Below the pieces are notes generated by a model that did no database searches, had not been told where the DNA came from, and saw nothing but the letters and a program-made list of their open reading frames with translations. From DASWNP01 sp036399175 (lineage in GTDB: Bacteria; Acidobacteriota; Blastocatellia; Pyrinomonadales; Pyrinomonadaceae), in NCBI GenBank assembly GCA_036399175.1, contig DASWNP010000006.1, positions 62,001 through 126,000 of the forward strand: 64,000 nt of DNA, in the 5' to 3' direction. The number at the start of each line of letters is the position of its first letter. Positions within the stretch are counted from its first letter, which is position 1. Position numbers and translations under genes: made by a program. Positions 24,097 to 33,451 of the stretch are shown here, piece by piece.

Positions 24097-24140
24097 CCCG
24101 GCGACGCTTGTCAAATGACAGGCGACAAAGCGTCGCCGGG
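24097..24140 (-). terminator. 13-bp hairpin between tssC and hcp
   Basis: Perfect stem 24097-24109 with 24128-24140, 18-base loop, 16 bases past the tssC stop. No T-run directly follows. Likely an attenuator or processing stem between the sheath genes and hcp. Confidence 0.55.
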
Positions 24141-24156
24141 CTTGAGGTAAGAAAGC

Positions 24157-25647
24157 TTACTTGTTGGCCGGCGGCGGAAGCTCTGCCACCAGACGCAGGG
24201 AGACCGTCAGCTCGTCGAGCTGGAAGTGCGGCTTGAGGAAGGAGACGGCCTTGTAGACGCCGGGCTTGCCCGGAACTTCGACCACGTCGATTCTGGCTTC
24301 GCGCAAGGGGTACTGCGCCTTCATCTCCTGGCCTGCATCGTCGTCAAGCATGACGTAGTTGCTGATCCAGCGATTGAGGAAGTCCTCGCAGTTTTTGCGC
24401 GTCATAAACGAGCCGATTTTGTCGCGCATCATCGCCTTGAGATAGTGAGCGAAGCGCGAGACGGCGAGGATGTACTGAAGCTGCGTGGAGAGACGCGCGT
24501 TGGCATTGGCCGCGTCGGTGTCGTACTTCTTGGCTTTCTGCGCCGACTGGCAGGCGAAGAAGGCCGCGTAGTCCGTGTTCTTGCAGTGAACGAGCGGGAT
24601 GAAGCCGAGGTCGGAGAATTCCTTCTCGCGTCGGTCGGTGATGGCAATCTCGGTCGGGCACTTCAAGGCCACGTCGCCTTCGTCCGTCTTGAAGGTGTGG
24701 GTGGGAAGACCCTGCACGAGCCCGCCGCCCTCGACGCCTCGGATAGCAGCCGTCCAGTGATACTTGGCGAAGGCTTCGGTGAGGCGCGTGCCGAAAGAGT
24801 ATGCGGCGTTGCCCCAGAGATACTTCTTGTGGTCTTTGCCGTCCACGTCCTCTTCAAAGTTGAAGGTCTCGGTGGGGACGGTGTCAGCGCCGTAAGGCAG
24901 ACGCATGAGCGTGTGCGGAAGCGTCAAGCCGACGTAGCGCGAATCCTCCGACTCGCGGAACGAGCGGTACTTGGCATACTCCGTGCGCTCGAAGATTTTC
25001 GCCAGGTCGCGAACTTCTGACAACTCCGTGTAGCTGTCCCAGCCGAAGAGCTGCGGGCTGGCGGCGGCGATGAAGGGAGCGTTGGCTGCCGCCGCGACGT
25101 TCGAGATTTTCTCGAGCAGCGACACGTCCTGCGGGTGGTTGCTGAACTCGTAGTCGCCGACGAGGGCGCTGAAGGGCGCGCCGCCGAAGGTGCCGAACTC
25201 CTCTTCGTAAACCTTCTTGAAGAGAGCCGACTGGTCGAACTCGGCGGCCTTCTCCAAATCTTTGAGGAGGTCTTTCTTCGAGATGTTGAAGACGCGAATC
25301 TTGAGCTGCGTGCCGGTTTCGCTGTTCATCACGAGATGATGCAGGCCGCGCCAGGAGCCTTCGAGCTTCTGGAAATCCTCGGCGTGCATGATTTCGTTCA
25401 ATTGCGCCGAGAGCAGTTTGTCGATTGCCGCGATGCGCGCGTTGATGGTGGCTTCCATGTCGCGCGAGACGACCATCTGACCCTGCATGACCTGCTGCAC
25501 GAACTCGGCGATCATGTCTTTGGCGCGCTCGGTCTCGTGATCGCCGCGCGCGAGCTTCCCCTCGCTCAAAATCTTGCTGAGGAGATCGACTTCGCCGGTC
25601 TCTGTAGTGACCGATGCCCCTTGGGCCTTTTCAACTTCGCTACTCAT
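24157..25647 (-). CDS. tssC: TssC sheath large subunit (VipB/ImpC)
   Basis: 496 residues from the ATG at 25647, directly after AGGAGG; the frame is open further upstream but lies inside tssB there. Conserved blocks: AIDKLLSAQLNEIMHAEDFQ, LEGSWRGLHHLVMNSETG, LVGDYEFSNHPQDVSLLEKI, AAAANAPFIAAASPQLFGWD, FRESEDSRYVGLTLPHTLMR and the C-terminal LNRWISNYVMLDDDAGQE. TssC pairs with TssB to form the contractile sheath. Its start overlaps the tssB stop by 8 bases, so the two are coupled, as usual. Length is normal. Confidence 0.97.
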   Translation of the reverse strand: MSSEVEKAQGASVTTETGEVDLLSKILSEGKLARGDHETERAKDMIAEFVQQVMQGQMVVSRDMEATINARIAAIDKLLSAQLNEIMHAEDFQKLEGSWRGLHHLVMNSETGTQLKIRVFNISKKDLLKDLEKAAEFDQSALFKKVYEEEFGTFGGAPFSALVGDYEFSNHPQDVSLLEKISNVAAAANAPFIAAASPQLFGWDSYTELSEVRDLAKIFERTEYAKYRSFRESEDSRYVGLTLPHTLMRLPYGADTVPTETFNFEEDVDGKDHKKYLWGNAAYSFGTRLTEAFAKYHWTAAIRGVEGGGLVQGLPTHTFKTDEGDVALKCPTEIAITDRREKEFSDLGFIPLVHCKNTDYAAFFACQSAQKAKKYDTDAANANARLSTQLQYILAVSRFAHYLKAMMRDKIGSFMTRKNCEDFLNRWISNYVMLDDDAGQEMKAQYPLREARIDVVEVPGKPGVYKAVSFLKPHFQLDELTVSLRLVAELPPPANK

Positions 25648-26179
25648 TTGAGTCCTCCTTCTTGTCGCCGTTGGCAGCGTCGAGTCCCAACTGGTTGCTG
25701 AGCTGCTGCTGCGCGCCTGTGTTCTGCGTAATCTCGTTGAGAAGCTCTTCGAGGCGGTCGTTGCCATCCATCTTCGAGAGCAGGTCGGACAGCCTGCGGC
25801 GTGCATCGACCAGCTTGCGAAGCGGCTCGACCTGCTGGACGACGTTGTCCGGGTTGAAATCGTCGAGACTGTTGAAGCGCAGCTCGACGGCCATCTTGCT
25901 GCCGTCGTCCGTGAGCTTGTTATCGACGCGGTAGGCCAGACGGGGCTTCATTCCGGCGAGCACCTTATCGAAGTTGTCGCGGTCGATTTCGATGAACTTC
26001 CGGTCTTTGACTTTGGGCAGCGCCTCGTCGGGCTTGCCCGAATAGTCGCCCATCACGCCGAGCACGAAAGGCAACTCCTTCATCTCGATGGCATCGCCGA
26101 TCTCGACGTCGTAGGTGATGTGCACGCGGGGGGCGCGCACGCGGCTCAGTTTGTGTTGTGTGCTCTCTGATTTTGGCAT
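25640..26179 (-). CDS. tssB: TssB sheath small subunit (VipA/ImpB)
   Basis: 179 residues; AAAGGTC stands 8 bases before the ATG at 26179. Typical blocks are VHITYDVEIGDAIEMKELPF, LGVMGDYSGKPDEALPKVKD, FIEIDRDNFDKVLAGMKPRL and ELRFNSLDDFNPDNVVQQV. The C-terminal helix carries NGDKKEDSNE. TssB and TssC form the sheath; the TssB C-terminal helix is the part that ClpV recognises in known systems. It lies 97 bases after tssA and overlaps tssC. Confidence 0.97.
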   Translation of the reverse strand: MPKSESTQHKLSRVRAPRVHITYDVEIGDAIEMKELPFVLGVMGDYSGKPDEALPKVKDRKFIEIDRDNFDKVLAGMKPRLAYRVDNKLTDDGSKMAVELRFNSLDDFNPDNVVQQVEPLRKLVDARRRLSDLLSKMDGNDRLEELLNEITQNTGAQQQLSNQLGLDAANGDKKEDSNE

Positions 26180-26276
26180 AAAAGTTTGACCTTTCTGAGT
26201 ACGTCACGGGCGCGCAGGAAAATGCTTTGAGGCACGAACTGCGGGCGCGGGGACTGATTGAATCGTTCTCCTTCGT

Positions 26277-27512
26277 TTAGCTTTCTCCTTCGGGAGCACC
26301 GCCGCCGTTCGTGGCGTCCGGCGATGTTTTCAGGCCGAGCGTCTCGCGCATGGCGTCGAGAACACCGGCGTCTTTAACAACATCTTCGAGCCAAGCCTCC
26401 AAAGGCATCTGGCCCCACTTGATGGCTCTCTGCACGAGGTAGGAGACGGGGCTGTGCGGCTCCGTGCGACGGAAGTAGTCGGCCACTTCCGACAGTTTCT
26501 TGAGAGCCTCCTGACGGGAGCGCGTCGCGCCGCCCGCACCGGCGAAGGCGAGGCCGCCACCGCCGCCATCGACGGCGCTGCCGTTGCCGTCGGCCCCAGC
26601 TCCGTCGCCCGCTCCGTCGGCAGAGACGGGGTCGGGTTCAAGCAGGCGCTTCTCCTTGAGCAGTCTTCCAACCTGTTCGCGTATCTCTTCGAGCGCTTTC
26701 TTGAGCATGCCGAGGCCGGGCGTGTCGCGCTTGAAGGTCTCGTCCATGACGGCGTCGAGCGCCTGAAACTCCGTCCAGCATTCTTCGAGCAGAGGCGCGA
26801 GCTTTTCGTAGAAGGAGCGCGGCGTGGCGGCCTTTGCCTTGTTCCACTCTTCGCTCGTAATCTTGCCTTCTTCGGCGGCGCGCTCGCGCATGGCCGTGAT
26901 GCGCGACACCTCGTCTGAGTCGATGTCTTCGAGCTTTTCGGGAATCTGAAACGGCTTCGAGTCGTCGAACTGTAGATAAGAATAATCGGTGCCGAGCCGC
27001 GAGCCCGTGATGGGCACGTCCTTTGCGGCGGCTGTGGCCTGCCGGTCGAGAATCGAAAGCGCGTTGGCGCGTCCGGTCAAATCGGCGGGGGCTTCCGGGT
27101 CGTCCTCGTCGCGGTCGATTTGCGGATAGACAGTCTCCCAGAAACGCTCGTGCAGGCCGCGCATCACTTTCAGGCCGTCGCGCAGTCCAGCGAAGCCGTA
27201 GTTGCGCGTGATGGCCTCGCTCATCCAGGCGCAAATCTGCAAGTCTTTGGTGCGCGTCGTGAGCGCCTCGACGGCGAGCGTTTCGACCCTGTCCCAATCG
27301 GCGCTCTTGGTCTCGCGCTTCCAGTCGCCCTGTGCGAGATTGTCGTCGGAGGTGCGCGCGGCGCGAATCTCGTCGTAGACGCCGGAGTATTTCAGGTCTT
27401 CGCCCGAAGGGTTATCGCCCGGAATCGGCGCGAGCAAAGCTTCTACGTCGATTACTTCCGGCGCTGTCTCCGCCGTTGAGGCCGGGGAGGTCGTTTCTGC
27501 TACTGCTGACAT
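26277..27512 (-). CDS. tssA: TssA (ImpA) assembly protein
   Basis: 411 residues; GAGGT lies 9 bases before the ATG at 27512. The ImpA N-terminal domain is clear at about 20-140: LLAPIPGDNPSGEDLKYSGV, then KSADWDRVETLAVEAL, LQICAWMSEAITRNYGF and MRGLHERFWETVYP. The middle is helical and the C-terminal half contains a Gly/Ala/Asp-rich linker near 300-335 before an end domain (RTEPHSPVSYLVQRAIKWG). The last part matches the short C-terminal dimer type (TssA class with PHSPVSY and WGxMPLEAWL). TssA organises baseplate and sheath polymerisation. Confidence 0.95.
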   Translation of the reverse strand: MSAVAETTSPASTAETAPEVIDVEALLAPIPGDNPSGEDLKYSGVYDEIRAARTSDDNLAQGDWKRETKSADWDRVETLAVEALTTRTKDLQICAWMSEAITRNYGFAGLRDGLKVMRGLHERFWETVYPQIDRDEDDPEAPADLTGRANALSILDRQATAAAKDVPITGSRLGTDYSYLQFDDSKPFQIPEKLEDIDSDEVSRITAMRERAAEEGKITSEEWNKAKAATPRSFYEKLAPLLEECWTEFQALDAVMDETFKRDTPGLGMLKKALEEIREQVGRLLKEKRLLEPDPVSADGAGDGAGADGNGSAVDGGGGGLAFAGAGGATRSRQEALKKLSEVADYFRRTEPHSPVSYLVQRAIKWGQMPLEAWLEDVVKDAGVLDAMRETLGLKTSPDATNGGGAPEGES

Positions 27513-27568
27513 TACCGAATTACCTCTTTACCTAACGCGTAAAAAACGCGCGTGAGCGTTCAGAATAT

Positions 27569-28396
27569 TTACTGCGGCGCCGGGGCGATTGTCTCCGCCT
27601 CGGCCACGACGGGGTCGAACTCGACGGTGCGAACTTCCAGCAGAGGCTTCTCCTCACCGTCGATGGCGAAGAGGTGGAGCCCTGCGCCGAGATAGAGTTC
27701 TTCGCCGATTTGTTTCCAATCGGTCATGCGCCCGAGCCGCACCTGGTCGTCCGCGTGCTGGCTCGTGCCCGGATAGAGCGTCGGCAGAAATGCTTTCAGC
27801 TCTTTGTCTCTGGTCTCGATGCTCGCCCCTATCCAGAGCAGGTCGCGCAACTGCTTGGGCGCTTCAATCTCGATGCGGACGACGTGCTCGATGGGAAGCC
27901 ACGTGTACTTGTCCTGCACAATCAGTTCGAGGACGGGGCCGAAGAGGTCGTCGTAGTTTCGGAAGTCCTGAAACTGCTGGCCGTCGGCGCGACCCGAAAA
28001 GGCCGGGCGCTCCTCTTCGGCGATGTCCAGAGCCTTTCGCGCCTGCTCGACGTTGCCTTCGCGCAGGCGGTTGATGGCGTCGAGGTGCATATCGACGTAG
28101 GCGGGCGGCTCGGAGAGAAAGTGCGGCTGAAGGCAATCGGGGACGAGACGCTGGCGGTCGCGCTCGGCCTTGATGAGATTGCGATAGACGGCGACGCCAA
28201 GCTCGGCCTGCGTGCTCTGATGGCCGATCACGTCGAGCTGGCGCTCGGCTCTGTCCCACTCTCCGGCGAAGCAGAGCAGCTCGAAGAGAAACGTGCGACG
28301 CGAGACATCGGTCGGGTTGGCTTTAACCTCGCTGAGAAGCTCCTCGATGGCCTCGCCGAGTTTGCCCGCATCAAATAAGCCTCTGGCCTGTGTCAT
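27569..28396 (-). CDS. tagJ: TagJ / ImpE accessory protein
   Basis: 275 residues from the ATG at 28396, where GGAGAG lies 6 bases upstream; an earlier in-frame start at 28477 would add 27 low-quality residues. It begins MTQARGLFDAGKLGEAIEE and continues FLFELLCFAGEWDRAERQLD, a TPR-like pattern of the ImpE family; FSGRADGQQFQDFRNYDDLF and the C-terminal LGAGLHLFAIDGEEKPLLEV also fit. In Pseudomonas TagJ binds the TssB N-terminus and modulates sheath turnover by ClpV. Here it precedes tssA and tssB, consistent with that link. It is separated from tssM by about 214 bases without a gene. Confidence 0.88.
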   Translation of the reverse strand: MTQARGLFDAGKLGEAIEELLSEVKANPTDVSRRTFLFELLCFAGEWDRAERQLDVIGHQSTQAELGVAVYRNLIKAERDRQRLVPDCLQPHFLSEPPAYVDMHLDAINRLREGNVEQARKALDIAEEERPAFSGRADGQQFQDFRNYDDLFGPVLELIVQDKYTWLPIEHVVRIEIEAPKQLRDLLWIGASIETRDKELKAFLPTLYPGTSQHADDQVRLGRMTDWKQIGEELYLGAGLHLFAIDGEEKPLLEVRTVEFDPVVAEAETIAPAPQ

Positions 28397-28610
28397 CTGT
28401 TGCTCTCCTGAAGCTTCGCGCGGTCTGCACGAACACCCGCCCTCGAAGAATCGAAAAAGATTGACGCCTGACGGCATCGAAAACGCTCGCGCCCGTGTGC
28501 GAGGCGCTCAGTTGAAAGCGACGCTCAAAGAAGCGCGCTCGTCTGAAAATTCTCTCTCTGCGATGGCCGCTCCGTCGCCTTGCCATCGCTCGCCTTAAGC
28601 GCCGCTTCTG

Positions 28611-31600
28611 TTACGGCGTCTGCTGCTGCACGAGACGCTTGGGCGCGCGAAGCGTCGTGAACAGCTCGCGCTGGAAGATGGTGCCGCTCTTGGGCTGAAT
28701 CGAGATGCGGACGGGGACGCTCAGGCTCGCGGCGGGCGCTGCTGCGGCAGGCGCTGCGGTCGGTGCGCCGAGAGGCGCGGGCGCGCTCGCCGTTGCGCTC
28801 GACGTGCCGCTCATGTTCAGTTGCAGGTTGAACTGCGCGGCCTTGCCGTCGCCGCCGCCGCCCTCGACGAACATCTTCAGTAAGCCCCACTCGCCGGGGT
28901 AGCTCTTCTCAAGGGTCTGGCCGGAGCTTGCGCCGCCGGTCATCGTGACGGAGACCTTCGCGCCCGAACGATTGCCCGGCCAACGGAAAGGAGGCGCGGG
29001 CTTGTCCTGTTCGAGCAGGTTGCCGTCTATCTCGACGCGGCTCGAAGCGCTGGCGACGGGCGTGAGCGCGATTTGATATTCGACCGCCGGAGTGCGACCG
29101 CCGCCCGGAAAGAGCGCGTCGCGCAGGCGGCGCGCGTTCTTCAGGAAGGCTGCGAACTCGGGCGTGAACTTGTCTGCGGCCTCCTTCTTCGGCGACCAGT
29201 CTTCCTCGAAGTAGGGCTTGAGGCGCTCGTTGAAGAAGCGCGTCAGCTCGCCGTTTTCGGGGTTGAGGAAGTTGGTCAGGGCTGCGACGGAGGCGTCGCC
29301 CGCCGCGCCTTCGGTGAAGGGGAAGCTCGCTTCGAGCGGCTGCCAAGAGCGCGCGTAGAGCTGCTGCCAGACTTTATCAATCTGCTCGAAGTCCGTGCCG
29401 ACCAGCAGCGTGTTGAGGTTGTCGAGCGGCTGGCGCAAGACTTTCGACGCCGCTTCGCTGCCGGGAGAAGCGCCGAAGCCTTTGGCTTCCAGAAGGTCGC
29501 CGACGGCCTGACGCGCGGCGCGCAATCCGATGCGGTCGTCGCCCGCCTGCATCTGCTTGGAAAGCTCGCTCAGAGATTTCGGATTGTTCCTGAGCCCGTC
29601 GGTGACGGCGTTGAGCTTCGTTCGATACTCGGTCAGCTTCTCTTCCTTGCCGCCGACGAACTGGATGAGCGGATTAAATTCGCGCTCGACCTGCGAGGAG
29701 CCGGCCTCGCCCGTCTTGCTCTTGAAGAGACCCGTAATCCAGCCGAAGATGCCGCCGCCTCCGCCTGAAAGGTTGGTCTGGCGTGCGACTTCGCGCATCA
29801 CGGCGTCGAGCGGCGAAGTGCTTCCGGCGAGCGTCCGCAGAGTGCGGACGGCCTCTTCCTTCGAGCGATAGTCGCGCACCTTTATCTCTTGCAGGAAACG
29901 CTGCCACTGCGCGATGTAGTCGCGGTAATAGATGTTCTGTAGCTCGTCCTTCTTCACGTCGAGCGAAGAGTCGGAAGCCTCCGTGCCCTTCATCACCCAG
30001 TCGTCGCGGCGAAACTGCTCGGCGGCCGACGATTCGAGCGTATCGCTCCATTTCTTGTAGCCGTCGATGGTGTAACTGGGCGGCACGGAGTAGGAGCTAA
30101 TCAGGACGTTGCCCTCACGCGCGCCCGGAATAGTCGTCAGGTTGACGGGGAACTTCACGTCCTTGTTGATGTCGGAGATGATGCGCTTGTAGACGCGGCT
30201 GATGATTGGATAAGCGGTGAGCTTCGCCTGTGCCTGCGAGACTAAGGCGGCGTCGGGCTCGAAGTGCGACACGTCGGACTTGCTGGCCTGCGTCGAGTAG
30301 AAGGCCAACTGCTGAAGCGCCTCTTCCTCGCGGCCTGCGGGCGCAAACTGCTTCCAGTAGTCGCGCAACTGGTTTTCGAGAAAAGAGGGCTCGACCTTGT
30401 CGGGCTGGCTGAGCATCAGGTAAGCCTTGAGCAAGTCGTAGTGACGACCGAGATATTCCTCGTCAAGGCTGGCAGGGTCGGCGCTGGCAGTCGTGCTCGC
30501 GGTGCTCGTGGCACTGGTTGAAGGCGTCGTTGCGCCGCCGGTCGTCGCCGGGGCAGCCCCCGTCCTTTTCGCGCCCGAAGCGAAGGAGCGCAGGTCTTCT
30601 TTCATCTTCTCAAGCGTCGGCTTGAGGAAACGCTGCTCGACGGCTTCAAAGTAGATGTGGCGGAGGTCGGATTCGCCTTCGGCGTTGAGCTTGCCGCCGG
30701 AGTAGAGGCCGAAGCGCAGTGAGAGCGGCGGCGAGGTGCGGTCGTACTCGTCGAGCTGGCTCAAGACCTCGCGCAGATTCTCCATCGCCGTCAACTCTTT
30801 GCGCGCCGCCTCGGGCTCGTCGAAATTCTTGCTCGTAATCTTCCTGATTTGGTTCAGCTCGCTGCCGCGCGCCTGCGCGTCGGCAATGAGCGCCTTGTTC
30901 TTGAAGAAGGAGACGACCATCCCCAGGAAGAAGACGAGCAGGAGCATCGCGGCGAGACCGATGAGGACGTTTCTGAGACGCGTCGGGTGCGCCTTCTGCG
31001 CCTGCATCGAGGCGACGATATCCCTGTCGCGCAGCAGAACTTCGTGGAAGAAGACTTGCGTGAAAAGCTCGTGGCCGTCGAGGTAGCGCGCGTTGACCGC
31101 GCCCTGCCCGGTGCTCGAAGTGAAATAGAAGCCGCGCAGCATCGGGCTCTCGCTGAACGGATTGGGACGAAACAGAGCCGAGGTGAAAAGCCCCAGCCGC
31201 CCGCGCGCGCGGCGGAAGCGACCCGGAAACTTGAAGATGCGAAGTTGCTCGTCGGGGCGCATAGTCGTCGCAAGCTGCACGCTGCGGCGACGAGTCAGCC
31301 TGCCGTAGAGATGGTCGAACGCGTCGTCGAAGAGGGCGTGAGCCTGCTGCGCCTGCGCGAGCGGAAAGGTGACGCCCCAGACCTGCGTGCGCTCCTCATT
31401 CTGAAAGCTGCGGAAGAAATCGCTGAAGCCCTCGATGGCGTCGGCGTGCGTGAAGACGAGATAGACCGGAAAGCGGATGCCCGCGCGCAGTCGCGCTTCG
31501 TCGAGGCGCGCCCGCAGGATTTTCGCCTGCTGCTCTATCTCGTTCTCGTTCCAACGCAGCACGGCGCTCGTGTTGACGGCGATGACGAGGCCGTCGAGCG

Positions 31601-32270
31601 GGCGAGCCTTTCGATAGCTCTTGATGGTTTCGATGAGCGCCGCCCACTCGTCGCGGTCTGGGCCTTCCGTCTGGTAGCGCCCCGTCGTGTCGAGCCAGAT
31701 GGCCGAATCCGTGACGCGCCAGTCGCAGTTGGCCGTCGGGCGGATGACGTTCATGTCGGCGGCGCGCTGGCTCGGCAGCGTGTGGAAGTCGAGGGCGGAG
31801 GATTGCAGGAGAGAAGTTTTGCCGCTCGTCGAAGGCCCGGCGATGACGAACCAGGGCAAAGCATAGACAGCATCGGCCGCCTTGCCCTTGCCGCTCAGCT
31901 TCGTGCCCCGCAGCCACTGCACGACCTCTGCCGCTCCGCGCGTCAGGGCTTCGTAAGTTCCCGCGACGGGCGGAAGCTGCGTCTTGCCCTTCTGGACTTT
32001 CGGAGCTTTGCCGTCGGCTGAAGGCGCGGGAGCAGCCGAAGCGCCTGCCGCCGCTTGCTCGGCACGCTCGGCGCGGTTCTTACGGACGCGATTGATGACG
32101 AGGGCGAACGGCCACGTCAAAAGCAGCAGTCCGATGATGACGGCCTGCCACATATAGCCGACGCCGAACTGCGGGCCGAGAAAGATAACGACGAGCGAGG
32201 CCACGCCGTAGAGCGAGATGAGTGCGGAAATCCCGAGGGCTGATTTTATCTGGTCGCCATGCGAAGACAT
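28611..32270 (-). CDS. tssM: TssM (IcmF/VasK) membrane complex protein
   Basis: 1219 residues. Two membrane segments at about 13-60 (ISLYGVASLVVIFLG, QAVIIGLLLLTWPFALVI), an IcmF cytoplasmic domain with Walker A GPSTSGKTSLLQ, and a third segment around 435-455 (GLAAMLLLVFFLGMVVSFF). A large periplasmic part follows, with Ser/Thr/Ala-rich linker (TTGGATTPSTSATSTAST) and the C-terminal beta domain. With TssL it forms the trans-envelope complex. The start codon at 32270 has no near Shine-Dalgarno sequence (AGGAGAG is 28 bases away), so translation may be weak. A promoter-like sequence lies about 290 bases upstream. The normal partner lipoprotein TssJ is not visible in this window. Confidence 0.96.
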   Translation of the reverse strand: MSSHGDQIKSALGISALISLYGVASLVVIFLGPQFGVGYMWQAVIIGLLLLTWPFALVINRVRKNRAERAEQAAAGASAAPAPSADGKAPKVQKGKTQLPPVAGTYEALTRGAAEVVQWLRGTKLSGKGKAADAVYALPWFVIAGPSTSGKTSLLQSSALDFHTLPSQRAADMNVIRPTANCDWRVTDSAIWLDTTGRYQTEGPDRDEWAALIETIKSYRKARPLDGLVIAVNTSAVLRWNENEIEQQAKILRARLDEARLRAGIRFPVYLVFTHADAIEGFSDFFRSFQNEERTQVWGVTFPLAQAQQAHALFDDAFDHLYGRLTRRRSVQLATTMRPDEQLRIFKFPGRFRRARGRLGLFTSALFRPNPFSESPMLRGFYFTSSTGQGAVNARYLDGHELFTQVFFHEVLLRDRDIVASMQAQKAHPTRLRNVLIGLAAMLLLVFFLGMVVSFFKNKALIADAQARGSELNQIRKITSKNFDEPEAARKELTAMENLREVLSQLDEYDRTSPPLSLRFGLYSGGKLNAEGESDLRHIYFEAVEQRFLKPTLEKMKEDLRSFASGAKRTGAAPATTGGATTPSTSATSTASTTASADPASLDEEYLGRHYDLLKAYLMLSQPDKVEPSFLENQLRDYWKQFAPAGREEEALQQLAFYSTQASKSDVSHFEPDAALVSQAQAKLTAYPIISRVYKRIISDINKDVKFPVNLTTIPGAREGNVLISSYSVPPSYTIDGYKKWSDTLESSAAEQFRRDDWVMKGTEASDSSLDVKKDELQNIYYRDYIAQWQRFLQEIKVRDYRSKEEAVRTLRTLAGSTSPLDAVMREVARQTNLSGGGGGIFGWITGLFKSKTGEAGSSQVEREFNPLIQFVGGKEEKLTEYRTKLNAVTDGLRNNPKSLSELSKQMQAGDDRIGLRAARQAVGDLLEAKGFGASPGSEAASKVLRQPLDNLNTLLVGTDFEQIDKVWQQLYARSWQPLEASFPFTEGAAGDASVAALTNFLNPENGELTRFFNERLKPYFEEDWSPKKEAADKFTPEFAAFLKNARRLRDALFPGGGRTPAVEYQIALTPVASASSRVEIDGNLLEQDKPAPPFRWPGNRSGAKVSVTMTGGASSGQTLEKSYPGEWGLLKMFVEGGGGDGKAAQFNLQLNMSGTSSATASAPAPLGAPTAAPAAAAPAASLSVPVRISIQPKSGTIFQRELFTTLRAPKRLVQQQTP

Positions 32271-32647
32271 AGCTTTGCTGTCACTACTGCTTTAAGTCTC
32301 TCCTGAAACGACTACTACTTTTACCCACGAGACAGGCTTTGGAAGTGTTCATCAGAGAGTTTGAAAGGCGACCTTCGTAGGACAAAACGTGTCAGGTCGC
32401 GGCGGTAATCTCAGGCTCTTAAGTTCGGCCTGATGATGCAATCTGTTAATGATCGAAGCTGTTCGACTGTAAGGAAAGTACATCGTTTGCGAGTGTCTTT
32501 TGGGCTCTGCCTTCGGAAGAAGCTTTGAGCCGCGCCAGTCGAGAACCGAGCGAGCAGAGATGCTATCCCCACAGCCGAGTTTAGTCAAGACTGTCAAAAA
32601 TTTATCGATGACACGAGCGCCCGTTGCGCTTTGCAGAGGGCGCGCCT
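32271..32647. other. Intergenic tssL/tssM stretch with promoter candidate
   Basis: 377 bases with no credible gene. It contains the minus-strand promoter candidate at 32560-32588 and a long leader before tssM. GC-rich small stems lie near the tssL stop around 32615-32660. Confidence 0.6.
32560..32588 (-). promoter_or_regulatory. Sigma70-type promoter candidate for tssM
   Basis: On the minus strand TTGACT (32583-32588), 17 bases, TAGCAT (32560-32565). A second TTGACA box lies 9 bases upstream. The transcript would have a leader of roughly 285 bases before tssM. Confidence 0.5.
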
Positions 32648-33364
32648 TCAGCGCGCGACGTGGATGTCGTTATTGAGCAGCAGGTAGAGCACGCCGTAGA
32701 CGACGAGCACGAAGGCGACGAGCGCGGGGCCGCCGATTTTGACCCAGATGGGCAGCTTCGGACTGACGGGCGGCGGCGGCTGGTCTTCGGCCAGCCAGCG
32801 AGCCGAAAGGGCGTTCGGCCTGAGCCGCCCGACGTGTCGCAGGTGCTCGGCCACGCTGCGGATGATTTGCCTGAGCTGTTCTTCCAGCAGGTAGATGTTG
32901 TACTTGCCCTTGTAGCCGAGGAGCAGGCACATGTAATAGACCTCGACCACGTCGGCGTCGGCCGCGATGTTCTTGAGCATGACGCCGAGGCGGTCGAAGA
33001 ACTTTTCGCCCGCCAGATGCTCGCTGAAGTGTTCGAGCTGAAGCGGGTTCTTCTCCCACTCGTCGCGCAGGGGGAAATTGTTCGACGGGTGGAGCACCGT
33101 CTCATCGACGAAGGCGACGAGGGCGAACTTGACGGCCTGCGCCTGCTTGTAGGGCACACCGTAGGAGGGCGCGCTCTCTTCGAGCTGCCTGAGCAAATCC
33201 TGCACGACGGGTCGCACGTCGTTCGACGCCGGAATAACTCCCGTCTTCAACTTCAAAACCAGCTCCAGGACGGGCGAAGCCAGATTCAAAAGAACGTTCT
33301 GCTGCCTCGCGCGCTGCGGCGGGGGAGCGGCCTGGTCTTGGGCGACGGCTAATGTGCTTTGCAT
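32648..33364 (-). CDS. tssL: TssL (DotU/ImpK) inner-membrane protein
   Basis: 238 residues from the ATG at 33364; the frame upstream is open only through the palindrome, where the first codon would be TTG. Blocks LLNLASPVLELVLKLKTGVI, QAQAVKFALVAFVDETVL, EHLAGEKFFDRLGVMLKNI and YYMCLLLGYKGKYNIYLLEE are typical of TssL. One C-terminal membrane segment (PALVAFVLVVYGVLYLLL) is followed by only 8 residues. It therefore lacks the OmpA-like wall-binding extension that some TssL have. It forms the membrane complex with TssM. No Shine-Dalgarno sequence is visible, since palindrome D abuts the start. Confidence 0.95.
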   Translation of the reverse strand: MQSTLAVAQDQAAPPPQRARQQNVLLNLASPVLELVLKLKTGVIPASNDVRPVVQDLLRQLEESAPSYGVPYKQAQAVKFALVAFVDETVLHPSNNFPLRDEWEKNPLQLEHFSEHLAGEKFFDRLGVMLKNIAADADVVEVYYMCLLLGYKGKYNIYLLEEQLRQIIRSVAEHLRHVGRLRPNALSARWLAEDQPPPPVSPKLPIWVKIGGPALVAFVLVVYGVLYLLLNNDIHVAR

Positions 33365-33368
33365 GATT

Positions 33369-33446
33369 AGTGAATCGTGAATCGTCAATCGTAAATAGAA
33401 GGAAATCCGGTTTTATCTATTTACGGTTGACGATTTACCATTTACG
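33369..33446. repeat. Heptad-array palindrome D (tssK/tssL junction)
   Basis: Arms of AGTGAAT, CGTGAAT, CGTCAAT and CGTAAAT heptads. 33369-33398 pairs with 33417-33446, about 25 of 30 positions matching; 18-base loop. It uses the same heptad family as palindrome B but is more diverged. It abuts the tssL start. Confidence 0.85.
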
Positions 33447-33451
33447 GCTTT

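Noticed and set aside
25648..25806. Extended tssC start
   Set aside because: The extra 53 codons lie inside tssB; the ATG at 25647 has AGGAGG directly upstream and gives the normal family length.
32352..32597. 81-codon minus-strand frame upstream of tssM
   Set aside because: Starts upstream of the promoter candidate and has no Shine-Dalgarno sequence or family resemblance.
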